Positions 8,236-16,830 of a DNA stretch of 64,000 bases are shown piece by piece; positions within the stretch are counted from its first letter, which is position 1; each line of letters opens with the position of its first letter. The notes below the pieces were generated by a model, which saw only the letters and a program-made list of their open reading frames with translations, was not told where the DNA came from and did no database searches. Position numbers and translations under genes: made by a program. Location of the stretch: positions 248,001 through 312,000 of the forward strand of contig NZ_JAGGKI010000001.1 in assembly GCF_017873605.1 (NCBI RefSeq). Reading direction: 5' to 3'. The DNA is from Paenibacillus lactis (GTDB taxonomy: Bacteria; Bacillota; Bacilli; Paenibacillales; Paenibacillaceae).

Positions 8236-10221
8236 CTAAACCTTGAAACGCCGGACCAGCTCCTGAAGCTCCTCCGCCTGCCGGCTCAAATCCGTCGCCG
8301 ACGCGCTTACCTCTTCCATCGAGGCAAGCTGCTCCTCGGAAGCGGCTGATATGGATTGCGTCCGTCCCGACGTCTGCTCCGAGATATTCCGAATCGCATC
8401 AATAGCCGTTCTCGCTTGATTCGCATCGCCCGCCAGCTGACGCGCAGCCTCGGCGGTTTCGCTTACTTGCCCGGTCACCTTGTGAACCGCCTTCTTAATG
8501 CGGGAGAAGGAGCGTCCGGTCAGGTCAGCCGCGCCGACGCCTTCGGAAACGTTCTCCTGAGCCGATGCCATTACCGCATTCGTCCGCTTCACCTCTTGCA
8601 AAATGGCGGCGATGAGCTCGGCGATATGCTGTGCCGATGCCTCGGAGCGATGCGCCAGACTGCGAATTTCCGCAGCCACGACAGCAAAGCCTCTGCCGTG
8701 TTCTCCCGCTCTCGATGCTTCAATCGAGGCATTAAGCGCAAGCAGGCTTGTCTGCTTGGCAATCTCTCCAATCGTCCCGACGATGCCTCGAATCTGCTCC
8801 GACCGCTCGGACAGCTGGCTGATGACGCCGCCGAGCTCTTCCATCGAATGGTTGATGTCCTGCATCGTAGCCGCGGCCGTGATCACGGCCGTATTCCCTT
8901 CCTGGGCCAGCTCTTCCGTCTGATTCATGGCCCCTCTCATAACCTCGAGGAGAGAGGCAATGGAATCGGCATGCTGCGATACTTGATTCATCCGCTTTAC
9001 GATTTCCTCGACGGCGAAGAGCTGGCTCTCGCTGCCTGCCGCCACCTCCTGAATCGAGGAGGTCACATGCTGGACGGCCGCTGTGTTTTGCATCGCATTA
9101 GCCGACAGCTCCTCCGACGAGGCGGACACATTCTCCGACATCCCCATAACGCCATGCACCATTTCACGCAGATTATCCACCATAACCTGGAAGTGATCGG
9201 CCAATTCCCCGATTTCGTCCCGCTTGAATCCGCTCATACGATAAGTCAAATCTCCGTCGCTGATCACTTCGGTCGCCTTGCTCAGCTTGCGGATCGGCTT
9301 CAGCACCGAGCGGATATTCCATAAGGCCAGCGCAAACGCGCCAAGAAGAGACACCGCCATCACCAATACCATCGTATTCCGGATGCCGCGGACGGAATCT
9401 TCCACCTCCGAGAAATACATCGTACCGGCAATCTTCCATCCGGTCCGTTCATTGGTAATGTAATTCAATTGCTTGTCCTCGCCGTTATGCTCATAATGGA
9501 AGTGCCCTTCCGGCTCCTCATACAAGCGGGAGATCCAAGCCTCTTGCGCCAATGCATCCGTCCCTGCCGCGTATTCCGGGTGAAATAAATAGTGCTGCTC
9601 CTGATCCAGCACCATGGTATAGCCTTCGCGTGCAACCTTGACTTCAACCAGATCACGGATCTGGGTAAGGTTCAAATCAATGCCGACCACGCCGGATCCG
9701 TCTGGAAGCATCTGCGCAATCGTCACAACGATCATCGATCCGGCCTGTGATGCATACGGCGTCGTAATAATCGGTTCGCCCTTGGCGGTGATGGCCAGCT
9801 TGTACCACTCGCTCTGTCTCGGGTCAAATCCTTCAGGAAGCTCCTCTGTAGAGGCTCTCAAAATGCCGCCCCGGGCTGTCCCGGCAAAAATATCGACCGT
9901 TTCGGGGTGCAGCCCCAAATATTGCCGCAGCACCGCAGCGAGTCCTGTTTCGCTGCCCGATGCCAGCTCCTGATCGACCGCGGCCCCTTTGATCTTCCCG
10001 CTGAAATAGCTCAGGTCATGAATCTTATTTTCGATCGTCTGGTTGATGACATCATTCGCCGTCTCCACGCTGCGCGATGCGCTGCGCAAAATTTCCTCCT
10101 CCACGGTATGACTTGCATCGCGATAAGTAATATAACCGATCGCAAAGCTTGGAACGAGCAGCACCACAAGAAACGTGATGATCATGTTTCGCCGCAGCCG
10201 GTTGGTTCTCTTTGTCTTCAT
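8236..10221 (-). CDS. methyl-accepting chemotaxis protein with dCache-type sensor
   Basis: A 661-residue receptor. TM1 is about residues 14-34 ([20 protein letters not shown]). A large periplasmic-side ligand domain of dCache type (about 38-280) includes [18 protein letters not shown] and [14 protein letters not shown]2 is about 287-306, followed by HAMP ([20 protein letters not shown]) and the signalling domain. The highly conserved hairpin tip reads [20 protein letters not shown]. The cytoplasmic part ends [12 protein letters not shown] without a CheR-tethering pentapeptide. dCache domains commonly bind amino acids or small organics; the ligand cannot be told. The gene is monocistronic, with its own terminator and no chemotaxis genes around it. 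Confidence 0.95.
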   Translation of the reverse strand: MKTKRTNRLRRNMIITFLVVLLVPSFAIGYITYRDASHTVEEEILRSASRSVETANDVINQTIENKIHDLSYFSGKIKGAAVDQELASGSETGLAAVLRQYLGLHPETVDIFAGTARGGILRASTEELPEGFDPRQSEWYKLAITAKGEPIITTPYASQAGSMIVVTIAQMLPDGSGVVGIDLNLTQIRDLVEVKVAREGYTMVLDQEQHYLFHPEYAAGTDALAQEAWISRLYEEPEGHFHYEHNGEDKQLNYITNERTGWKIAGTMYFSEVEDSVRGIRNTMVLVMAVSLLGAFALALWNIRSVLKPIRKLSKATEVISDGDLTYRMSGFKRDEIGELADHFQVMVDNLREMVHGVMGMSENVSASSEELSANAMQNTAAVQHVTSSIQEVAAGSESQLFAVEEIVKRMNQVSQHADSIASLLEVMRGAMNQTEELAQEGNTAVITAAATMQDINHSMEELGGVISQLSERSEQIRGIVGTIGEIAKQTSLLALNASIEASRAGEHGRGFAVVAAEIRSLAHRSEASAQHIAELIAAILQEVKRTNAVMASAQENVSEGVGAADLTGRSFSRIKKAVHKVTGQVSETAEAARQLAGDANQARTAIDAIRNISEQTSGRTQSISAASEEQLASMEEVSASATDLSRQAEELQELVRRFKV

Positions 10222-10560
10222 ATGGTTCCTGTCCTTTCAATCCGCAGGGAGAACGCTCCCTCGTAACTAAAATCTTCCCTTCAACTTATCGGCATCCGGT
10301 AAAGGAATCGTTACATCCTACATGTGGTAATTATTTACAATTAAGATTGGGAGACTTGAGTTGGACCATGGTCCTCCGTGCGAGCGGCGGGTTACGGACA
10401 AGCGAAGCGGTCCTTGAAACACCCTGTTTGAAGCGGCTCACGGTTGACCTCAAGAAATTGGGATAACGGCAAGATGAGAAACGATTCATGCTAGAGCGTT
10501 CTCCTCCCAAGGAAGGAGCCATCCTCCCGGCAAGATCCGAAACGATACGCTAGCGCCCCT
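10222..10560. other. gene-free spacer upstream of the chemotaxis receptor
   Basis: About 340 bases with no gene I can support. The only structure I see is a perfect 11-bp inverted repeat: GGAGAACGCTC at 10248-10258 and GAGCGTTCTCC at 10494-10504, enclosing 235 bases. A 63-codon open frame on the minus strand inside it has no ribosome binding site and no recognisable product. Confidence 0.4.
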
Positions 10561-10564
10561 TAAC

Positions 10565-10612
10565 TAAAAAAGAGGCGCCCCAAAGATCTCATGATCTTAT
10601 CGGCACCTCTTT
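10565..10612 (-). terminator. intrinsic terminator of katA
   Basis: On the minus strand AAGAGGTGCC and GGCGCCTCTT pair (one mismatch), with an inner AGATC/GATCT stem, followed by TTTTTT. It lies about 120 bases beyond the catalase stop. Confidence 0.8.
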
Positions 10613-10730
10613 ATATATGATGGCTTCACGGCCTGCACAGCGGAAGAAGCAGACCGTTAGGCTCTGGCTCTTTGGCGGACAATCGACCAAGAAGTTATTC
10701 CGTAATGCCTTCCTTCGTTAAAGACGCGGT

Positions 10731-12200
10731 TTATACAGACTCCGGCTTATTTGCTGCCGGAATGAAGCCGCTCAGATCTACGCCGAGTCCCTCGGCCAGT
10801 CTGGCTCCGTATTCGGCATCCGCCCGGTAGAAGTTGCATACGGCCCGCAGTTGGATGTCCTGCTTCACCTGGCTCAGATCGGCAATCAGGTTGCGGAGCA
10901 GATTGTCTTTCTGCTGCTCGGTGAAGGAGCGGTACAGCTCTCCGGCTTGGGTGAAATCGTCCGTCTTCTCGATACGCTGGCGAACGACATGACCGCTAAG
11001 CGGCGCTTCGCTCTCCTGAACGGATGGATCCTCGACCGGTCCGGTCGTATAGCTGTTCGGCTCGTAGTTGACCGGAGACGGATCCTGCTTGACGTTCATC
11101 AGGCCGTCGCGCTGATGGTTGCGCACCGGTGCATACGGACAGTTGATCGGAATTTGCAAGTAGTTGGCGCCCAGCCGGTGACGCTGCGTATCCGGATAGG
11201 AGAACAGACGTCCTTGAAGGAGCTTATCCTCCGACGGCTCAATGCCGGGAACCAGCGCGCTTGGCGAGAAAGCGGCCTGTTCAACTTCCGCGAAGAAATT
11301 TTGCGGATTGCGGTTCAAGGTCATGGTGCCTACCGTAATGAACGGGAAGCGGTCCTCCGGCCATACCTTCGTTGGATCCAGGGGATCAAAAGGCAAATCG
11401 TCCATCTCCTCCGGCGACATCAATTGCACCACCAGACGCCATTTCGGAAAGTCGCCTTGCTCGATATGCTCGCGCAGATCCCGCGTAGCATGGTTGAAAT
11501 CCTTGCCCTGCACTTCAACCAGCTCATCCGCATCCAGGGTTCGTACCCCTTGCTGCGATTCCCACTTATATTTCACATAAGTCACTTTGCCTTCGCTGTT
11601 GACCCATTTGAATGCATGCACGCTGAATCCGTCCAGCTCACGGTAGTTGGCCGGCGTTCCATGATCGGAGAACACCCAGGTCATCATATGCGTGGATTCC
11701 GGGGACAGCGTCATGAAATCCCAATACCGTCCGGGCTCTTGAATGTTGCTGTCCGGAGCCGGCTTCAAGGAATGGACCATATCAGGGAATTTGATGGCAT
11801 CCCGGATAAAGAAGACAGGGATATGATTACCAACGATATCGTAGTTGCCTTCCTCCGTATAGAACTTCACGGCAAAGCCGCGCGGGTCTCGTGCCGTTTC
11901 CGGGGAACCTGTTCCATGAATGACGGTAGAGAATCGAACGAAGACCGGCGTCTCCTGCCCGATCTCCTGCAGGAAGGCCGCTTTGGTGTACGGCTTCATG
12001 TCATTCTCCACGACGAAGATGCCATGCGCCCCGGCTCCGCGGGCGTGAACGACGCGCTCCGGAATCCGTTCACGGTCAAAATGCGCGATCTTTTCAATCA
12101 GATGATAATCCTCCAGCAGCGTAGGACCGCGGCGGCCTGCGGTCTTCGAATTCTGATTGTCTCCTACGGGAGCTCCTTGGTTCGTTGTCAATCTATCCAT
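10731..12200 (-). CDS. katA: vegetative-type monofunctional haem catalase
   Basis: A 489-residue clade-3-size catalase that dismutates hydrogen peroxide in the cytoplasm. Seen: distal His in [38 protein letters not shown], the Asn of NHIPVFFIRDAIKFPD, and the proximal haem-ligand Tyr in RLFSYPDTQRHRLG. The start MDRLTTNQGAP is preceded by GGAGG at a suitable distance; an alternative in-frame ATG five codons upstream is less well placed. A perfect TTTAGA-n5-TCTAAA palindrome lies 32 bases upstream of the start, near the transcription start. A PerR-like repressor gene is the second gene upstream, so peroxide-inducible derepression is likely. Confidence 0.95.
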   Translation of the reverse strand: MDRLTTNQGAPVGDNQNSKTAGRRGPTLLEDYHLIEKIAHFDRERIPERVVHARGAGAHGIFVVENDMKPYTKAAFLQEIGQETPVFVRFSTVIHGTGSPETARDPRGFAVKFYTEEGNYDIVGNHIPVFFIRDAIKFPDMVHSLKPAPDSNIQEPGRYWDFMTLSPESTHMMTWVFSDHGTPANYRELDGFSVHAFKWVNSEGKVTYVKYKWESQQGVRTLDADELVEVQGKDFNHATRDLREHIEQGDFPKWRLVVQLMSPEEMDDLPFDPLDPTKVWPEDRFPFITVGTMTLNRNPQNFFAEVEQAAFSPSALVPGIEPSEDKLLQGRLFSYPDTQRHRLGANYLQIPINCPYAPVRNHQRDGLMNVKQDPSPVNYEPNSYTTGPVEDPSVQESEAPLSGHVVRQRIEKTDDFTQAGELYRSFTEQQKDNLLRNLIADLSQVKQDIQLRAVCNFYRADAEYGARLAEGLGVDLSGFIPAANKPESV

Positions 12201-12231
12201 GCGGAAAACCTCCATCATTTCTATAATTGAT

Positions 12232-12248
12232 TTTAGACTGAATCTAAA
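12232..12248. promoter_or_regulatory. PerR/Fur-type operator in front of katA
   Basis: TTTAGACTGAATCTAAA is a perfect 6-bp inverted repeat with a 5-base spacer. It sits just downstream of a possible -10 element (TACAAT, minus strand, 12265-12260), so a bound repressor would block katA. It resembles PerR boxes in being AT-rich with TTAGA/TCTAA arms, though it departs from the Bacillus consensus. Confidence 0.6.
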
Positions 12249-12397
12249 TCTATGAAATGATTGTATCATCCCGGAATTTGTCCGGTCATGAGTGTCGCAT
12301 GAACCTTCGATGAGCGTTGCGTGATTGACCAATGAGCATTCATGTTCATTCGATGAAGTTCTTATGAATGATCCGTGAGCAGAAAAAAAGGAGGAGG

Positions 12398-13213
12398 TTA
12401 GTCCGCCAAGCGGTAACCTACTCCACGTACCGTCGCGATATAGCGTGGTGCTCCCGCATTATCGCTCAGCTTCTTGCGCAAGCTCTTGATATGCACGTCA
12501 ACTACATTGCTGCCGCCCATAAAATCCGTGTCCCAAATCTTGCTCATCAGCTCCTCGCGGGTGCAGACGGCCCCCTTGCTATCCATTAGCAGCAGAAGCA
12601 GCATGTACTCCGTCTTGGTGAGATGAATCGGAGCTTGCCCGCGATGTACCGTCATTTTATCCCGATCAATGGTCAGATCCTTAAATACGAGACCTTTAGC
12701 TTCCTCATCACCGGCAGGAGCGGAGACGGGGGCGAACAGGCGGATCGTCCGCTGCACTTGGTACATCATCGTATCCTTGGAGCGAGCCGGCCAGACCATC
12801 AGCTCCTCGTTCATCAGACTAGCGCCGGCATTGCTCATAAGCTCCTCGCCAACAAGATAGAGGACCGGGATCGAAGGATGCTCCGGCAGCAGCAGCTCCC
12901 GTTCTTTGCTGAAGGCAGCCATGTCCCTGCAGCCGGTCATGTCCGCAATGATCAATCCGGTGTTCAGAGCCGTCTGGAGACGCGGCTCCCACTTCCGGAA
13001 CATCATCACCTCGAAGCAGTTCTCCGTCAGCGTCATGAACATTTCATGAACCCGTCCAGGTGACCGGCTTAACAGCGCCGCGCGCATCGTCGTAGGACAA
13101 GCATCGCCGATCGCCATACCCGCTCCCGGATGCTGGTACAGGCTGGTCGTCTTCCAGTCCGGAAACGAATATACGGTCGCCATCTCCATTATTTCTTCCG
13201 TTTGGTTTGACAT
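12398..13213 (-). CDS. OmpR-type winged-helix regulator with a pseudo-receiver
   Basis: A 271-residue protein from the chosen start MSNQTEEIMEMA. The C-terminal 95 residues are a clear Trans_reg_C winged helix (LTKTEYMLLLLLMDSKGA, VVDVHIKSLRKKLSDN, IATVRGVGYRLAD). The N-terminal part has receiver-like strand order (GLIIADMTGC, IPVLYLVGEE, ELMVWPARSKD). It lacks the acidic pair, the conserved Thr/Ser and the KP loop, so phosphorylation seems unlikely. No kinase gene is adjacent. The start overlaps the end of the PerR-like gene by 25 bases, indicating co-transcription and translational coupling. Its job may be redox or stress control of katA or itself. The start is moderately secure; a later ATG (MEMATVYSF) is possible. 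Confidence 0.75.
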   Translation of the reverse strand: MSNQTEEIMEMATVYSFPDWKTTSLYQHPGAGMAIGDACPTTMRAALLSRSPGRVHEMFMTLTENCFEVMMFRKWEPRLQTALNTGLIIADMTGCRDMAAFSKERELLLPEHPSIPVLYLVGEELMSNAGASLMNEELMVWPARSKDTMMYQVQRTIRLFAPVSAPAGDEEAKGLVFKDLTIDRDKMTVHRGQAPIHLTKTEYMLLLLLMDSKGAVCTREELMSKIWDTDFMGGSNVVDVHIKSLRKKLSDNAGAPRYIATVRGVGYRLAD

Positions 13214-13593
13214 TCTGGACACACCCCCCCGAATACAACGTGAGCATGATGGATGACGTAGCTGGTTTCGCTTGCTACGGTGTCCGCCCAATCCTTAGGC
13301 ACCTCCGTCATGACCTCGTCGACTTTGCCGCACACTTCGCAAATGATATGCTGATGCTCATCCGTCCGGGCATCGTACCGGCTTGCGCTTTCGCCAAGCT
13401 TCAGCTCCCGGATCAGCTGCTTATCCGTCAAATAGCGCAAGGAGTTATAGACCGTCCCATACGCAAGATTATATCCTTTCTCCACCAGGCGGTTCATGAT
13501 CTCCGCAGCCGTCGGATGGTCATGCGACTCCCGCAGCACATCATATACCGCTTGGCGCTGTGTGGTTAGATTTAATGATTTCAAGGTATTCAC
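13189..13593 (-). CDS. perR: Fur-family peroxide-type repressor (PerR-like)
   Basis: A 134-residue Fur-family metalloregulator. The winged helix is TTQRQAVYDVLRESHDHPTAAEI, followed by YGTVYNSLRYLTDKQLI. Residues matching the Bacillus PerR regulatory metal site are visible: the His of DHPTA, the Asp of SRYDARTDEHQH and the His pair HQH. Two CxxC pairs (CEVCGK and CPECQ) form the structural zinc site. The Asp, where Fur usually has Glu, favours PerR over Fur or Zur. It precedes a pseudo-receiver regulator and katA on the same strand, which fits a peroxide-response locus. A TTTAGA...TAAATCT element upstream may mediate autoregulation. Confidence 0.8.
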   Translation of the reverse strand: MNTLKSLNLTTQRQAVYDVLRESHDHPTAAEIMNRLVEKGYNLAYGTVYNSLRYLTDKQLIRELKLGESASRYDARTDEHQHIICEVCGKVDEVMTEVPKDWADTVASETSYVIHHAHVVFGGVCPECQTKRKK

Positions 13594-13607
13594 CCTTTTA
13601 ATTTATT

Positions 13608-13627
13608 TTTAGATCAAGTATAAATCT
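13608..13627. promoter_or_regulatory. possible PerR-like operator upstream of perR
   Basis: TTTAGATCAAGTATAAATCT shares the TTTAGA...AAATCT layout with the katA operator but is an imperfect palindrome. It lies 15 bases upstream of the perR start, in the divergent interval shared with the carboxypeptidase gene. Confidence 0.35.
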
Positions 13628-13783
13628 TATTTTGGTCAGGGTCAACCTTATCGAGATACTCAATTGCTGGTAATCTTTATGTTTTCTTAAGAATCCATTT
13701 ACAATTCCTTTAGCTCGCGCGGTTACACTGGTTTATATCAATTTTCGGTACATATCCGCTAAAAAGGAGACGATCCATCCGTC

Positions 13784-14794
13784 ATGGCAACGGTATCCAA
13801 GTCGCGTTTCTCTTCTTCAAGGCAGAGCGCTGATAACTCTTTGCCGTATCGTTCCCCGCGTCGGTCGAAGCCGGCGGAAAGACGTAAGGGACAAGCCGGC
13901 ATGGCTCTGTGGTTCCTGGGTCTTTGCGTCAGCCTGCTCTTCTTTTACATTGTAAAAGTCTTCATTCCGCCTGCGATCGAGGCCCGTTCGGCCATTCTCA
14001 TCCATGCCGAGACCGGAAGGGTGCTGTATGCCCAGCGGGCCGATCTTCCGCTTCCACCTGCAAGCATGGCCAAGATGATGACCGAGCTCATGGTCATGGA
14101 TGCCGTCTCTTCAGGACGGCATGATTGGAACGAGACGGTAGCCGTCAGCCGTTATGCCGAAAAAGCTCCCGGCCCCCAAGTCGGCATGAAGTCCGGGGAG
14201 ACCTATACGCTTAGAGAAATGTTCGAAGCGCTGATTATTCATTCGGCTAATGATGCCGCCATCGCCATCGCCGAGCATCTAGCCGGAAGCGAGCGCGAAT
14301 TCGTCGATAGCATGAACCGCCGCGCTAGGGAGATCGGCCTGTCAGGACGGACGGTATTTGCCAATGCATCCGGTCTTACCGCCAAAGATTTGAGCGGCTT
14401 TCCCGAAGCGGCCTCCGAAGGCGAGACGGTCATGACGGCAAGGGATGCAGCCATGCTCGCCAGGTGGCTGCTTCAGAACTATCCCGATGTGGTGGAGGTG
14501 ACGAGCAAGCGCGACCTTTCGATCCCGCAGAAGGGAATCTCGCTGCACACGACCAATCTGATGCTTCCCGGCGAGCCGTATGCCTATGACGGCAGCGACG
14601 GCTTTAAGACCGGATACACCCGCTCCGCCGGCTATTGCTTCACCGGAACAGCGGCCCGGAACGGGGTCCGGCTTATCTCCGTCGTTCTTGGAACCGGCCA
14701 TGCCGAACAGAGATTTACGGAGACTCAGAAGCTGATGGATTACGGATTCAGACGGCAAAACGCAATATTAGGCCTTTTTTCCATCCATATTTAG
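13784..14794 (+). CDS. membrane-anchored D-alanyl-D-alanine carboxypeptidase
   Basis: A 336-residue low-molecular-mass penicillin-binding protein (peptidase S11) that trims the terminal D-Ala from peptidoglycan stem peptides. Active-site motifs: S94-M-A-K97 (PASMAKMMTEL), S154-A-N156 (HSANDAAIA) and K275-T-G277 (FKTGYTRSAGYC). A basic Ser/Arg-rich cytoplasmic stretch (1-38) and one membrane segment (41-60) place the catalytic domain outside. The C-terminal PBP5_C domain and membrane helix of DacA/DacF types are absent, so it is short for the family. The first ATG is 14 bases from a GGAG; an internal ATG at codon 40 is a possible alternative. The next genes on the strand are a VanRS-like two-component pair. 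Confidence 0.88.
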   Translation: MATVSKSRFSSSRQSADNSLPYRSPRRSKPAERRKGQAGMALWFLGLCVSLLFFYIVKVFIPPAIEARSAILIHAETGRVLYAQRADLPLPPASMAKMMTELMVMDAVSSGRHDWNETVAVSRYAEKAPGPQVGMKSGETYTLREMFEALIIHSANDAAIAIAEHLAGSEREFVDSMNRRAREIGLSGRTVFANASGLTAKDLSGFPEAASEGETVMTARDAAMLARWLLQNYPDVVEVTSKRDLSIPQKGISLHTTNLMLPGEPYAYDGSDGFKTGYTRSAGYCFTGTAARNGVRLISVVLGTGHAEQRFTETQKLMDYGFRRQNAILGLFSIHI

Positions 14795-14923
14795 GGTAAA
14801 CTGTTGCTAGGAGATACGACGCCGACCGAATACCTGCCTTAGGGGCAGCGACTCCATCGACGGAATGGTACATATATAGGATGAGCTGCCGTATCTAATG
14901 TGGATTTACTGGAGGATTCAAAC

Positions 14924-15619
14924 GTGAGAAGCGTATTAATCGTTGACGATGACAAGGAAATATCGGGATTGATCTCGATCTACCTGGAGAATGAAGGATA
15001 CCGGGTGATTCAAGCGCATGACGGGGAAGAAGCGCTGCTTGAGCTGAAGCTGCATCAGGGATCGGTGGATCTCGTCATCTTGGATGTTATGATGCCAAAA
15101 CTGAACGGGATCGACACATGCCGCAAAATCAGGGAGACCTCGTCCATCCCGATTCTGATGCTGAGCGCCAAGAGCGAGGATATGGACAAAATATTAGGCC
15201 TGATGACCGGCGCCGACGACTATATGATCAAGCCTTTCAATCCGCTGGAGCTGACCACGCGCGTGAAAAGCTTGATCCGCCGCTCCACCCAATACAACAC
15301 GGGGCTCGCCCAGATGGACAGCGACCGCCTGCAAATCGACGGCCTGGATATCAACCGCACGACCCATGAGGTCAAAGCGAACGGCCGACCGGTCACCTTG
15401 ACCGCCAGGGAGTTCGACATTCTGTACCTGCTCGCCCGTCAGCCGGGAAGAATCTTCAGCGCCGAAGACATCTTTCAGCAGGTGTGGAAGGAGAAATATT
15501 ATGTCTCCAACAATACCGTCATGGTCCATATCAGCAACCTGCGGGACAAGCTGGAGAAGGAGCTCGGCTACAAGCTCATCCAGACCGTGTGGGGCGTAGG
15601 GTACAAAATCCATGCATAA
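14924..15619 (+). CDS. OmpR-family response regulator, VanR-like
   Basis: A 231-residue regulator. The GTG start was chosen because GGAGG lies 8 bases upstream; the open frame begins eight codons earlier without such a site. The receiver has D8-D9-D10, phospho-acceptor Asp54 (LVILDVMMPKLNG), LMLSAKSED and the MIKPFNPLE Lys. The winged helix includes LTAREFDILYLLARQPGRIF and ends TVWGVGYKIHA. The end overlaps the kinase start by eight bases. The family relationship to VanR-type regulators (glycopeptide or envelope control) is inferred from motif spacing and from the adjoining D,D-carboxypeptidase; no van ligase or VanH/X genes are present. Confidence 0.92.
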   Translation: MRSVLIVDDDKEISGLISIYLENEGYRVIQAHDGEEALLELKLHQGSVDLVILDVMMPKLNGIDTCRKIRETSSIPILMLSAKSEDMDKILGLMTGADDYMIKPFNPLELTTRVKSLIRRSTQYNTGLAQMDSDRLQIDGLDINRTTHEVKANGRPVTLTAREFDILYLLARQPGRIFSAEDIFQQVWKEKYYVSNNTVMVHISNLRDKLEKELGYKLIQTVWGVGYKIHA

Positions 15620-16709
15620 GCTGCAGTGGAAGATCATCACCCTGTTCTTTGTGAGCGGGGCTTTGACGTTGTCCATCCTGTTCGGCTTCCAAAAAATCAT
15701 GCAGGTGATCGGCCGGGAATACTGGCGGGAGCCTTGGGTAACCTCGCTGTTCAACATCAGCCGCAGGCTGGAAAATATGTTCGGCTTTCCCGTCGCTGCC
15801 ACCATCATCGGGATCATCATCTTCATTTTTGTCGTGCTGCTCATGAGCCAGAGCACCATACGGCAGATCAATCAATTGATGCAGGGCACGGAGCGGCTGG
15901 CGCGCGGAGAGCTCGATCAGGAGATTAAGGTAAGCTCCGGGGACGAACTCGGCCAGATGGCCCTCCAAATCAACCAGATGGCCAAGCAGCTCAAGCTGTC
16001 CCTGGAGGAAGAACGGATGGCCGTCCAGTCCAAGAACGAGCTGATCAGCAATGTGTCCCACGACCTCCGCACGCCGCTGACCTCAATCATCGGCTATTTG
16101 CGATTAGTCAACGAAGACCGCTACAAGGACGAGGTCGAGCTCCGCTACTATACCGATATCGCCTATAGTAAGTCTTTGCGGCTCGGCAGGCTGGTCAACG
16201 ATCTGTTCGAATATACCCGGATCGGTTATTCGCCTGTGAATCGTACCGATATTAACCTGGTTGAGCTGCTGGGCCAGCTGGCAGTCGACTTTTCATTAAC
16301 CGGGCAAACCGTGAGGGGAGACGTGCAGGTACAGTTTACGCCTTCCGAGGAGAAGATCAGCCTCTCCGCCGACGGCGACAAGCTGATGCGAATCTTCGAG
16401 AACCTGCTGTCGAACGCGGTACGCCACGGCAAAGATGCCGGGAGGGTCGACCTGAAAGCGTTCCGGGACGGAAAGAGTGCCGTCGTTCAGGTGATCAATT
16501 ACGGACCCCCTATTCCGCAGCATGCCCTCTCCCACCTGTTTGAACGGTTTTATCGGGCGGATGAATCCCGTACGGACCAGACCGGAGGCTCCGGTCTGGG
16601 GCTTGCCATCGTGAAATCGATCGTGGAGGCCCATGAGGGAAGCATCGAGGTGACCAGCAATACGGATCAGACCATGTTCGAAGTGCGCCTCCCTCTAAAC
16701 GGTAGCTGA
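15612..16709 (+). CDS. sensor histidine kinase, VanS-like
   Basis: A 365-residue kinase. TM1 is about residues 8-30, a short external loop spans about 31-60, and TM2 is about 61-79. HAMP follows (STIRQINQLMQGTERLARGELDQEI), then phospho-acceptor His150 (NVSHDLRTPLTSIIGYL) and a HATPase domain (FENLLSNAVRHG, FERFYRADESRTD, GGSGLGLAIVKSIVEAHEG). The very short extracytoplasmic loop suggests the signal is sensed within the membrane. It overlaps the response-regulator gene, so the two form one pair. Proximity to a D,D-carboxypeptidase gene hints at control of peptidoglycan modification, but the carboxypeptidase has its own upstream interval, so that is inference. Confidence 0.92.
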   Translation: MHKLQWKIITLFFVSGALTLSILFGFQKIMQVIGREYWREPWVTSLFNISRRLENMFGFPVAATIIGIIIFIFVVLLMSQSTIRQINQLMQGTERLARGELDQEIKVSSGDELGQMALQINQMAKQLKLSLEEERMAVQSKNELISNVSHDLRTPLTSIIGYLRLVNEDRYKDEVELRYYTDIAYSKSLRLGRLVNDLFEYTRIGYSPVNRTDINLVELLGQLAVDFSLTGQTVRGDVQVQFTPSEEKISLSADGDKLMRIFENLLSNAVRHGKDAGRVDLKAFRDGKSAVVQVINYGPPIPQHALSHLFERFYRADESRTDQTGGSGLGLAIVKSIVEAHEGSIEVTSNTDQTMFEVRLPLNGS

Positions 16710-16745
16710 AAGCCACAAAATTTGGATTTTGTTCGACAGAATAAT

Positions 16746-16764
16746 CTATTTTCCGATAAAATAG
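16746..16764. promoter_or_regulatory. AT-rich palindrome upstream of the diguanylate cyclase
   Basis: CTATTTT and AAAATAG form a perfect 7-bp inverted repeat around CCGAT. It lies 37 bases after the kinase stop and 66 bases before the cyclase start. The low GC content and lack of a U-run argue against a terminator; an operator is more likely. Confidence 0.35.
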
Positions 16765-16830
16765 GGATGACTGTCCTTATCGCTCTGGGCGCATTTGTTC
16801 AGGGTTACGTGAAAGGAATGACTCCCTTAC

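Noticed and set aside
10331..10522. A 63-codon minus-strand frame between katA and the chemotaxis receptor
   Set aside because: No ribosome binding site, no terminator of its own, and no recognisable sequence features.
16728..16740. TTCGACA (Spo0A-box-like) upstream of the diguanylate cyclase
   Set aside because: The 7-base core also occurs after two terminators elsewhere in the window (near 42250 and 46125), so it is too frequent to support alone.
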